Assembly (NCBI GenBank): GCA_030272585.1
Contig: BSYQ01000005.1
Location: forward strand, 1,984,001 to 2,048,000
DNA from: Bryopsis sp. KO-2023
Lineage: Eukaryota; Chlorophyta; Ulvophyceae; Bryopsidales; Bryopsidaceae
DNA length: 64,000 nt
Direction: 5' to 3'
In this document: positions 12,640-23,612 of the stretch, piece by piece
Layout: each line of letters opens with the position of its first letter
How positions within the stretch are numbered: position 1 is the first letter of the stretch
Notes under the pieces: generated by a model
Told to the model about the DNA's origin: nothing
The model's input: the letters and a program-made list of their open reading frames with translations, nothing else
Database searches by the model: none
Program-made: the position numbers and the translations under genes

Positions 12640-15600
12640 ATGAAGAGGCTCTTCGCTTGTTTTTTCGTTTTGGCAACTTTCTCGGTAATATTTGATGTTC
12701 TTGCTGCTCTTTTTTGACCATTTTTTTTTGTTTCTATCAAAGCATTGTCTTTGGGGAATTCACAAAAATTTGTGTAATAAAAATTTGACTGCTAAGATGG
12801 CGTTTTTTTTTGTTTTTTTTTCCTGGATTGCATCACATTTTTTTGTTTTTCTTTTGAACGATGAAAAGATATGGAGAAATTTTACCTTGTTTTTATTGGT
12901 TCAGAATCGATGGATGATTTTTGTGTGGAAAAGTCAATCCTGTCTTTCGATCTTGTTTTTGGGCTTCAGGTAGTCCCATCAGCCGCCAGATCACTTTTTC
13001 AAAAAGGTAATGATTTGGATTTATGCTTTTTGAGTGAATCTGGATTCCTGTTTTTTCCTTTTTTTTTTCACTCGGACCGAGCGTCAAGATCTTTTTTTTT
13101 ATGTGCTGTAGAAGTAGACGAAAAATGTGGAAATTATGCATCCTGTCCGACCGATTGGACTTGCAAGCCAGTCCAAGTGAATTCTTGCCGAACAAGTACG
13201 TGGTGATTTCTTCGAGTGGAGCGGGTTTTTCTAAAAGAAAATTCTTGCCCATTTTTGAGGTTTTTGTGAATGCATTTCCAGCTGAAGTCGTCATGAATCT
13301 AATGAAGGAATCGTTACTTTCTTTCCAAAATTGCGGCTCATTCTCGTTTCTGTTTTTCGGTTTTGTTTTCCCTTGAAACCTCACAAAAATTATTTCTTCA
13401 AGGCATGGTTTGCACTCCGACTTGCGTTGCTGATGAACAAGCCGATTTGGGTAAATGATTCTTATTTGAATGCTGTCGGGTCGTCATTTTTTTGTTCCTG
13501 TATAAAAATAAAAATAAAAATAAATCAAAAGGGTTGATTTGAAGGATCCTCCGAAATACCATGCAGTGGTGGAATTTGCTTTTCCTTGTTTTGAGAAAAT
13601 AACAGTTGATGATGAATTTAAACGAAAGACTGGCATTTTAATAACTTTTTCTAGGAACAGTTTTGAGGTGCCTTCACACGAGGAAAATCATATTAAGTAA
13701 ATTTGTTTGATCGGTCGGTGAGCTCGACAATAGAACAAGTGCTTTTCCTGTTAACATTGAAAAAAAAGGAAAGCTGCAGCGTTTTTGTTTTTCCTCACCA
13801 CACCATGCTTCTTCCAAACGATTTTTTTTTTCCCCACCGTTTTTTTTTTTCTTTCACCACACCATGCCTCTTACACATGAATTTTCTTTCATTTTTTTCT
13901 TCTTTGTTTTTCAAAATTTTCACGTTTTTTCGCTTTTTTTTTTTTTAAGCAGATTTGAAAAAGTGCGTAGCGAGCAGAAACAAAGCTTGCAAAAAATGCA
14001 AGGACGTTAAAGAGGAGCAATGTCTGCTGGTCCCCAAAAGAGAGTGCACCACAGTCGAGGAGGAGCAATGCACTGGGAAAAAGGGAAAGAAATGCATCAA
14101 GTCGGAATTGCCCGATTGCACCCCAGTGCTTGAAAGAAACTGCACAATGACCCCATCAGAGGTATATTTTTTTGTATTTGACCGTTTTTGAAAAACGTGT
14201 GGGCTGTGAAAATTTAAGTGCATATATGGGGAGGTGTTGAAGCCCCCCTGGTGGAATTGGTGGAAATTAGTAGGAAGATCACCAGATGAATCCATCAACT
14301 TTAAGAAGTCCTGGATATATATCAGGTATATATATATATATGTTCAGGGAATGTTGCATGTTCCGAGAATTACATGCCATATTTATCGTGTGTTTTTGGT
14401 TTGTCGAAGCAAAAACGTCGATTTCTCAAAATCATGCAGCCTTCTTGACCTGTGTGTGTGTGTGTGTGTGTCAGGAATGCAAACAAATCGCTTTGGAAAT
14501 CGACCCAGATTGCGAGGAAAAAGTTATCACCAAGTGCAAGACAATCGAAGAGCCGGACTGCAAGCAAGTTTCAGTTCCTGATTGCGAAGAAAAAAAGTGT
14601 GAGATGGTCGAAGTGGTCGACGCAAAGTGCAACCTCAAACTGAAAGTGAGTTTTCCAGAGTTCATTCTTTAATATTAAGTTTTTGTATTGCTTATTATTT
14701 CTGTCGTGTTGAGTTTTTTTTTTTTTTGCTTGGCAGGGGGATAAAGAGTGTGAGCCTGTCATGGAGGAAAAGTGTGAGATGGTGGAGGGAACAAAGTGTG
14801 GTGGCTTGAAAAAAGTTACCAAGTGCACTTCGACTCTGGTTACAAAATGTCAAGATATCATGCTGCCATGTGGGGATGAGTCATCCATTGTGGGTTGCGA
14901 TATGAAAGAAACGTGCAAAGAGGTAATGCTGAAAAATCAAAAACCATCAACAGAAATTCGAGAATTCATAAGAAGTCAGCCAGCCTTTCTTGGAGAGCAT
15001 ATCTATCGAATTGGAAAGCGCTTTGCGTTTGGCACAGTTTTGTTTTACTCACATTCTCCTCATCCATTTTTTTTTTCAAACATTTTCTGCGTTGCGTGAG
15101 TTTTTTTAGGAATTTTTTTTGGGGGAATTTTTTTCTTCTTCTTTTTTCCAGGTTAACGTGGATGATTGCCCAGAGGTTGCTGAGGGGTCGTGCGGTCCTG
15201 ATGCAACTGATTGCAAAGTGGTGAAAGTGAAGCGATGCGACAATGTCAAGGAGGAGGTTTGCTCCGAGGCATTGGTGGAGAAATGCAAAGTCGATTTGGA
15301 AACATGCGACGTCCCAGAATGCGAGGGCCCAAAAGGTAGAGAAAGATACACGAGTGAAACTTTTTCTTTTTTTTTTGGGGGGGGGGGGAAGGGAAACGGG
15401 ACCGGGAAAAACAGGGATGAGTTATGAATAATTTACTTGTTTTAGGTGGTTTCCAGGGGTCATGATTAGGTTTTTTAGGACCTCAAATTGGATGAAAATT
15501 ATTTATTTTTATTTTTAATTTATTTTTCAATTTTAATTTTATTTTTAATTGTTTTTTGGTGGTTGATCCAGCTGTGGAGTGCAACGGAGAAACATGTGCA

Positions 15601-15696
15601 GTTGGCGAAAAGTGCAGCAGCATCTGTGATATGACCACTCTTTCGGATGCCCCGGAAGACTGTGAGTTCGAAGAAGTCATGGGATGCGTTTCGTGA
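12640..15696 (+). CDS. secreted cysteine-rich protein with octad C-x7-C repeats
   Basis: Exons: 12640-12684, 12970-13006, 13112-13195, 13403-13450, 13953-14161, 14475-14645, 14737-14922, 15152-15335 and 15572-15696. All are GT-AG and in phase, giving 1089 nt and 362 aa. The first exon is essentially a signal peptide (MKRLFACFFVLATFS, cleavage probably near residue 23). The remaining ~340 residues contain 44 cysteines. From about residue 70 they are mostly eight residues apart, in units of the form C-x-x-V-x-x-x-x. Examples are CKDVKEEQ, CLLVPKRE, CTTVEEEQ, CEPVMEEK and CKVVKVKR. The filling is Lys/Glu/Asp-rich with no membrane segment or GPI-like tail. An extracellular or wall protein held by disulfides is inferred. 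I do not recognise a named family. Exon ends do not match the repeat period. Confidence 0.8.
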
Positions 15697-17207
15697 AGAG
15701 CGCCACCCAAAGCCATACCTGCTCCCCCCCTTTCCCACTGTCTGGAGACGAAACAGGGAAAAAAAAAATCCTCCTTATTGCTGTTATGAAACACAGACGA
15801 TTCCTTCAAACATTGCTTTTTGGGAAAATGCAATGCTCGAATGTGTGTGGGGGTAGGTCAGATTTTCTAAATTGTGATCCAGGAAGCTTCTAAGCCCCAA
15901 GATGATTGGGACTAATCAAAAAGATAGTAGGGTACTCTCTGTGCTTGTGTGTGTGTGTTTTTGTATGATTTTCAAGGGTTGTGCATGCGTTTCGTGGAAA
16001 TAAGGTTCTCAGCAACCTCAACAGAAGGTTTAGCAAGCAAGAAAGTGAAGCAATTCGTCGATTGGCTAATTGGGATAACCGAGTTGTGTCGATATTAGTG
16101 AGGGAATGTTTTGTGGGGTGTAATTTTATTTGTGGCAGCCCGAGAGTCGATGCTCTCCAGATAATAAGAATTTTGGGTTTTTTTGGGGGACCCTCAAAAC
16201 ACCAACACAATAAACCTTCGTGTATTATACACCGTGCAAGATACAGGGTGGACTTGGGGGGGGGGGGAAGGTAGCCCGCAAAATATTATAGGCAAGGGTC
16301 TGGTCTTGGGATGAAACGAAAAGCTTAGAAAGAGTTTTCTATTTTGCATTAAATACAAAGAGAATCAGCATAGACCTACCCAACACATCCGCACACAGAA
16401 AAAAACAGAAAAAAACAGAAAAAAACTGCAGTCTGCAATGTATATTTGATCCCTTCCACAGTTTTTGCCCTTCTGTTCGTTTATATGGAATTTAGAACCA
16501 GGTTCACACCAAAAATGCCTCACGATGGGACTGCCACCAGGCAAATATCCACAGTGTTTTTCTTTATGAAGTTCAAGAATGGACCCGTAGAGATGAACGT
16601 GACCAAGGGGCTGGGGGGGGCCGCAACCCCCCCCCCCAAAAAAAAAAATAGAAAAAGCAAAAAAAAAAGCTTTGGGCTTCCATCATAGATTGACCCACAA
16701 ACAAACAAAAGTTACAGACAGCGACGAAGGTAACATACACACGTGAATGAAATTCGGGTTTACCCCCCTAGAATTTTTTTGGCCCCTCCAAAAATATGTA
16801 ACTTAACGAAATTAATGAGAGATTGCACATCTTGGTCCATGCCCATCAATCCACCAAGACCAATTGAGGGCAAAAGAAATAAGGGGCCATTCCCTCCAGT
16901 GGAAATTCCTCTGCAAGGATATTGTGTGAAAAGATAAGTGGATGTGACGGCTGCTCGGAGGGAATTATTTTGACTCATTTGGCATTTTTTTTGCATGTCG
17001 CCTTGCCCGTCTCATTATCAAATTCCCAACCGTAACGCCAAGGGTTTCCAATTTTTTGGCGAGGGTGTTTGGTGTTTTGAACGGAGCTTCGTGTTTTTGG
17101 GGACAAAAAAAAAGCTTTCCCAAATGCTAACGTCGAGGGGTCGCTGTAAGAACCCCATTACTGGCAGTTGATGGTGAGCCACGGGCAGGTGTCGATAAGA
17201 GGAAACG
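15697..17207. other. intergenic; one weak minus-strand exon candidate
   Basis: No gene is supported. On the minus strand 16910-16808 is flanked by CCTTGCAG and GTTAAG. It encodes a hydrophobic, Gly-rich peptide (GNGPLFLLPSIGLGGLMGMD) that could be an exon, but I could not join it to a convincing neighbour. TG and G homopolymers occur around 15946 and 16257. Confidence 0.4.
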
Positions 17208-20200
17208 ATGTTGAACTGGATTTTGGACTCGAGAGAGGAATGGGACGTCTTATTGCTTCAGCAACAAGTGAAACGGCTGGCGCCTTGGATTCTGGTGCCA
17301 TTGACGGGACTATTCGCTGTTGAACGTTGCATGCGGATTGGCCCGGCGTCCTTCGCACGGTTGCGAACGCTGGGGAGCTGGAACGGAAGAAGGAGCTGGT
17401 TCAGTTTTCCTGGGCTGCTGGTGGGGGTCCACGTGACTGGCGTGGTGCTGTCCCTGTTCCCGAGCGCTGGATTCGAGAGACTGGATGTCGCATTTCAAGT
17501 GGCGATGGTGGTGGTTTGGGGGGCCGCTTTGGGGCTGGAGCGGTGGTCGACGCTTTCTGGAAACAGAGGCAGAGGGCTGGTCAGCTTGGTGGCGAGCGGG
17601 ATGTATGCGGTTTTGGCGTGGGGGTTGGCGAATGACGTCATGTCAAAAGGCTCGACATGGGCTGTGCACGCTTCTTTGGGGCTTGCGATAACGGGGCTGT
17701 TGGGTGCGTTCGGAAACTTCAGGCTCTCCAGTTGGTGAGCGAATGGGAGCGGGGGGGGGGGGGATTGATTCAGAGTGTTTGTCGTTGAACGCGCGTGGGA
17801 GGAGAAAGTTTGGAGCCTTTTTCTTGACAGCTTTTGGTCACTCAAAATTTCTCACCCATCGATTTTGCCCACGTGATCAGTGCTACTTCAGTAGCATGTG
17901 TTTCAAAATAAAAAAAGAAACACAGAGTGTTTTTTTTTTTTTATTATTTTTCTTTTGGCCTTCAAAATCTCTACAAGCCACAAATGCATTGCAGGTCATT
18001 TGCCTTTGCAGGCACAGTCAAGAAAATGGTGAACCAGTGGAGGAGGTGGAGTCCGCTGGGGAGCCTTCACAATGGAGAAAGCTGGGGCTTTTCGTTCGTG
18101 CTTTGAAATATGTGTGGCCGAGAACCCTGGGGTTGAAAGTCAGGGCGGTGGTTTGCTTGGTGATCTTGATTTTTACCAGAATCTTGAAAGTGGCCACCCC
18201 GATGGTGTTTTCTTGGGTGATCGATGGGCTGTCGGAAGCGACAGAGTTGAGCAAGCGTGGACAAACTGCTTCGTTTGGAGAGGTGCCTCCCCCTTCACCT
18301 TCTAAAAAAAACACGCTTTTCATACAAGCACACACACACACACACAAAAACGAAGGAAAAATAAAACAAATCAGGGGGGGTAGAGAAATGCTATGTTCGG
18401 AACATGGATTTGCTTCTCTCTTTTTTTTTGCATGCGATGTTTTTTTCCAAAAAAGAAACCAATTGAGAAGGAAAAAAAAACTTGAGTCTTGATTGATGGA
18501 AAACCGAAAACCTGAGTATGTTCAAAAGAAAATTGATTTTTTTTTTTTGAGTTCAGTGTGCTTTTTTCACATGCAGATTTATTTCCCATGTGTCGCACTC
18601 TGGACGGCATGCATGTTCTTATCCGGAGCCCGGGTGGGTGGGAAAAGTCCCTTGGAAATTCTCCGCCAATCGGTGTTTTTCCCCATCACTCAATTCGCCC
18701 ACAAAACGGTCAGCACAGATTTCTTTCAAACCATTTTGGAGCGAGATTTGCATTTCCATTTGACGAGGAAAACTGGGGAAATCACACGGGTGATGGAGCG
18801 TGGGACGAAAGCCGTCCAAACTGTACTGCAAATTGTTATATTCGAAGGAGGCCCATTGGTGAGTCGATCAAGCCAACCTTTGGCTGTTTTTGAATTCTGT
18901 TTAGGAAATGAAGGCTGGCATTTCAAACAGCTGTTCATTTCGAGAAGGCACGGGGGAGGATGGTCAAACCTTGACCCTCCCAAAAAATTACTAATTTTTT
19001 TTGCTATTTTCTGTTCTCGGACGCATCCATTACTTTCTAAAGCTGGATTCTGATCTTCAACACAGCTAAGTTTTTGTTTTATTTTATTATTTTTTTTGGC
19101 TGGCAAAAAATGTTAATTGAAATATGTGTTCCGACACGAACAGGTTCTCGACATGGCAATTTCAATGGGTTATCTCTGCAAACTGAGCGATCCATGGGTG
19201 GGCTTGGTGGTGGCATCCACCCTGGCTGGCTATATGCCATTCACAGTGATGCTGACCAAGCTGCGAATGACGGCTCGAAAGGAAATGAACAAGAAAGACA
19301 ACGAAAAGGGCTTCCGATGCACGGACGCGTTCTTGAATTATGAAACGGTCAAGTATTTCAACAACGTGGATTTCGAGCGAGATAGATTCGTGTCGGCGGT
19401 GGACGAGTATTTGGAGGCGGAGCATGCATGGAATGAGCTTATATCGTTTACCAGTTTCATTCAGCAGATGATCATGGTGGCAGGTGGGAATTCGAAAAGC
19501 ACTCTCGGTCACTTGATTGGACGTAATTCATGCCCACGACGAAATCCAAGAAACTGCACAAGCGAAACTGTCTTTTGCCTTTGCAGCATTTCCCCTTGAC
19601 TGCTGGCAGTCACCCCCTTTTTTTTCTCTTTCAGCTGCTACTTTTCAAATATGATTCGCACCCTTCGAACCACCCCCCTTCGTCAGAAATGCTATGTGCT
19701 GTTAATAATCTTGAAAGCGTTTTGCCTTGAACAGCGTGGCTCCTTTTTTTTCCTTTTAAATTCAGGTTCAGTGGGTGGAGCGACTTTGGGAGTTTGGAGC
19801 GTCGTGAAAGGGGAAATGTCGGTGGGCGATTTCACTCTGTTTCTTTCCTTGGTATCCTCGCTGTTCACTCCGCTGAGCTATGTGGCAAACTACTACCGTC
19901 GAATCACGAACAGCGTGACAGACCTGGACAACCTGTTTCAACTCCTGGATGCCCGCAGCGAAATCCAAGACATCCCAGGGGCCAAACCGCTAAAAATATC
20001 CAACGGGGAGATAACGTTCGAGAAGGTGTCCTTTAAATATCAAATGGCGAACGAGGTTTTGAGAGGGGTGGATTTCAGGGTGCCTGGAGGGGGGACGGTG
20101 GGTTTGGTCGGAGCGACGGGATCTGGGAAAAGCACATGCTTGAGACTGCTGTTTCGACTGTACGATCCGACGTCGGGTTGCGTGCGAATCGACGGCCAGC

Positions 20201-21642
20201 GCATCGACCAAGTGACATTGGTGTGTTGTTGGTAGCAAGGTGATTAAATGGTAATTAATTGTCAATTTTTTGGTTTGGGAATAAATGGTTGTTATTAAAT
20301 GTTAATTTTTCGGTTGGGGAACTCCCTGACAATCTATATGTATATATGGACATCTTTTCTTTTGATTTGGCGAATCAATTCGGCTTGTCCTATTGTACGT
20401 CCCTCTGTTGAATATATACTCATTCTGGTAGTTCTGCAATCGAGGTTTTCTATCAAGATGTAGGTTAAACAGAGACCTCCCTCCTCTCTCCCCCCCCCAA
20501 AAAAAAAAAGGAAAAAAATAATAAAAATAAATAAATAAAAAAAAAAAAAATTGAAGTTGAATTTCAAATATACGTATATATATAGAGAGAAATAAAAAAT
20601 ATTTTTTAAAGATATAAATGCATGGAGTGGTGAGGGTCGCTTACAGATCCTTTTTTCCTGTTTTCAGGAATCGCTGGAAGAGAGCATCGCCTACGTACCT
20701 CAAGATTGCGTTTTGTTCAACGACACCATCATGTACAACATTCGCTACGGAAACACCTCCTCGACAGACGAGCAAGTGAAAAACGCTGCAAGGATGGCGA
20801 CCATCCACGAAAAAATCGTGACGCGCTTCCCTGCCGGGTATGACACCCTGGTTGGGGAGCGAGGTCTGAGGCTGAGCGGAGGGGAACGGCAAAGGGTGGC
20901 ATTCGCCAGAGCCATGTTGAAAAACGCACCCATTCTTATGCTCGATGAAGCCACGGCTTCCCTGGACAGCATCACTGAAAAGAAAATCCAAGTACGGGTG
21001 TGGAAAACTTTGTTTCTTGTTTTTTTTTTGTTCTTTTTCTTGGTTTTTTTTGGTTTTTTCCGCCCGCATGTCTTTTCACGCTTGGTTAGGCAATTTATGA
21101 ATGTGCTCTTGTGTTGGACAGGGAATATATATCTATTCATCACAAGGGCTTACTTTATCTTAGTTGCAACTGTGGAGGGTTTTCTAGAACTCACCATATT
21201 CAGCTGGATTTGTTTTCTCATGGGGTTGGGCTGAATCACCTCGTTGTGGACAGCCTTCGTTGGGAAAGTTTGCCTAATGCAAATCGAACATTCATGCATT
21301 CATACAAAAAAAAAGCTGAAGTCGTTGCATCTGTGTGGACAGGCTGCTATGAACACCCTGCGTCAGGATCGCACGACTTTGATCGTCGCCCATCGACTCA
21401 GCACTGTTGTGGATGCCGATTCCATTATAGTTTTGCACGACGGGGAGGTCGTCGAAAGGGGCACCCATTCTGAGCTGCTTTCTCAAAATGGCTTGTACGC
21501 TGAGCTGTGGTCAAAACAAGAAAGCAGAGAATTGGGCAGATCCAGCATTGCGATTTCAGAAGCAGCAGAAGGAGGGACGAATGACGTCGAGGGTGAAGTC
21601 GACGCAACTGATGCCGTGCATGAACCTGAATCGGCTGATTGA
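17208..21642 (+). CDS. ABCB6/HMT1-type ABC half-transporter
   Basis: Exons: 17208-17734, 18012-18282, 18577-18858, 19144-19483, 19766-20220, 20668-20991 and 21343-21642. All are GT-AG, and the 2499 nt make 832 aa, the usual size for this family. Residues 1-175 form an N-terminal hydrophobic domain with about five membrane segments (TMD0), as in ABCB6 and yeast HMT-1. The core transmembrane domain (about 205-530) includes [10 protein letters not shown] (exon 4), a family hallmark. The nucleotide-binding domain has Walker [10 protein letters not shown] (589-597), Q-loop VPQD, signature LSGGERQR (about 694), Walker B ILMLDEA (714-720) and H-loop AHRLST. The acidic C-terminal tail ends PESAD. The protein should dimerise and use ATP. 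Relatives move porphyrins, glutathione or phytochelatin-metal conjugates in mitochondrial, vacuolar or endosomal membranes. The sequence does not fix the substrate or organelle. Confidence 0.93.
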
Positions 21643-22758
21643 CTGAATGGCCCAGGGTTCGTTTAGCAGATGGTCTCAACAGCCAGCATATCCCATGACA
21701 CTAACAGGAAGTATAATCCTTTTCATTTTTTTCTTTTTTCTCGGGAGGAGGGGTGGGGGTGGGGGTAAAAACATTTTTGGCCGGTGTCGTAAACGTCAAT
21801 CTTGGGTCAGCGAAAGATAACTATTGTTACAACTTTTTAAACTCGACTTTGATTTCTGGCTCTCCGACACTGAACATAAGTCTTGCAGTGGGGTAATCAC
21901 TTACTGAGCTTCCATGAAAGCAACATTAATTTTTGAAAGGGGGGGGAGGAGGGGCTGTCCCTAACCAGAAACCAGATTGGCTTCGTGTGCTGTTTTTTTT
22001 TTTGGGGGGGGGGAGGGTGTTCGCATGCAGCAATCGACCTCGATGTTTTCTTAATTCATGTGCTTTGTTCTGCGGTTTTGAGGAAAAAGGTATCTGGGTG
22101 CACCGAGTGTGACCCAGATAAGTATCAACTGCACAAAAGTTGATACTCTCAACCTGTACGCCAAAGACACCAGTGTAAACTCCAATGAGGTTCCACATTG
22201 TTGTGATTGTCAGTCCAACCTAGGACTATCATCAGTTGCTGAAAAGGAGTGTGTGCGTGTGTTTTTGGTGTTTTTTGTCCACCCCCCCAAAAAAAAAGAA
22301 AATTGCCTGGTAATTTTTGGTGCTACAAAAGGAGTTTGGACATCCAACCGTAGTTTGGTAGGATTCGGGCCACACCCAATCAATGCCTCCAAAACTCACA
22401 ACCAACAGTCTTAAGGAAATACAAACCATTAGTTAATTACTGATCAATTGATCGATAGAGCATTCATGTGTGACCTTTTCTGAATGAATGATTGGATGGA
22501 TCGTTACCCGCCTGTCTACTGTGAATGTATTCTTCTTGGGTTGGGCTGTGTCAATAAACCCAACACCAGTTGCGATATGGTGAATTGGCAAACAAGAGTA
22601 CCCAATCCACAAGCTTACAGAAAATCTGCCCTCCACCCCCCCCCCCGACAAAAAAAATCTAACTACACCATTACGCTAGCGAACTGCCACCACCAAAGGC
22701 GTCGTTTCACTCCGAGATTGACGACTTGAGAAAAAAAAAGGCCGAGAAGGCCACGGAA
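21643..22758. other. intergenic, 3' to 3' region
   Basis: The region lies between the convergent ends of the ABC transporter and the VOC gene. G and C homopolymers (21940, 22008, 22635) and AT runs are present. Minus-strand frames at about 22433-22650 and 21930-22200 are open but have no recognisable content, and I could not splice them consistently. Confidence 0.5.
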
Positions 22759-23340
22759 CTATGAAGCCTCGTCGGCGTACTTGGCTATCGACCACTCGTA
22801 GCCAAAGGGATCCATAAAGATACCGTACCAAGCCCCCCAGAATTGCAACTCCAACTCCAGCTTGGGGGTTGCTTTCGCGTCGACCGCAGCCTTCCAAACC
22901 TTTTTCACATCATCTACGTATAACGTGCACATGAACCCCCGACCGCCCTTCTTTTCCAGAAGCTCGCTGGTCGGCGCAGCGTCGCTGGCCGCCAGAGTGT
23001 CGTCAGATATATACAGGAGGGCACCGTTGATCATCATTTCCGCGTGCATGACCTCCCATCCCTCTTCTTTGGGTTTCAAAACAACTTTCGCTTCTCTCCA
23101 GTTCGATTCGACGGGGTTTCCGTCGGCATCTTTCCACAGCAAGAGTTTCAACTCCGCTTCAAAAACCTGAATCAGCCACTCGATATGTTGCAACGGTTTC
23201 GGCGAAGTGATGTAAGGTATTATACCAGGGGGCGGGACGGGGCGTTCCTTCTTAGAACCTTTTTCCACGCTCGTCATATCGAAACGTTTCGAATAGAAAC
23301 CTTTTCCTGGTTGCGATATCAGCTTGTATATTCCATCCAT
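22759..23340 (-). CDS. VOC-superfamily (glyoxalase/PhnB-like) protein, single exon
   Basis: An intron-free frame of 193 aa starts at an ATG (23338-23340) and stops at TAG (22759-22761). The layout fits the vicinal oxygen chelate fold of the PhnB-like group: IIPYITSP opens the first beta-alpha unit, VMHAEMMINGALLYISDD carries the usual His/Glu-containing strand, and DPFGYEWSIA is the characteristic C-terminal strand, with an FWGAWYG loop before it. Members bind a divalent metal at paired modules. Their reactions range from lyase and dioxygenase to antibiotic sequestration, so no reaction can be assigned. There is no targeting signal. It is unusual here in lacking introns while every neighbour has many, which could mean retroposition or transfer. 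It is divergent from DNA polymerase theta. Confidence 0.85.
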   Translation of the reverse strand: MDGIYKLISQPGKGFYSKRFDMTSVEKGSKKERPVPPPGIIPYITSPKPLQHIEWLIQVFEAELKLLLWKDADGNPVESNWREAKVVLKPKEEGWEVMHAEMMINGALLYISDDTLAASDAAPTSELLEKKGGRGFMCTLYVDDVKKVWKAAVDAKATPKLELELQFWGAWYGIFMDPFGYEWSIAKYADEAS

Positions 23341-23612
23341 GACAGCAAGGTGTGGTGATCATGCCAGATACTTTCGGGAAAGGGTTGGGTAGCTAATCAG
23401 AAGGTGTACAGTTTTTGCAGACAGTAATCAAATCAAATACTTTTTTTTAGACAGTAATCGATGTGTCCTGGCTCCCTGACTGACATTGCTTTTCTTGGGT
23501 TTCTGTTCCGACACCCAAAACGCACCTCCTGCGCGCGAAAATTTCTATCGTTTCTTTCCTGACACCGGAATCCGCTGTTGGCGTTCGAAACTATATTTTT
23601 GTCGAGTGTACG
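23341..23612. promoter_or_regulatory. divergent promoter VOC gene/POLQ with E2F-like site
   Basis: 272 bp separate the two start codons. GCGCGCGAAAA at 23531-23541 (TTTTCGCGCGC on the other strand) matches the E2F/DP consensus TTTSSCGC. It sits 72-82 bp upstream of the proposed POLQ ATG. I see no TATA box in a usual position for either gene. Confidence 0.45.

Noticed and set aside
18012..18282. alternative acceptor at 17996 for ABC transporter exon 2
   Set aside because: Using the first TTGCAG shifts the frame; only the second AG keeps the phase into the core transmembrane domain.
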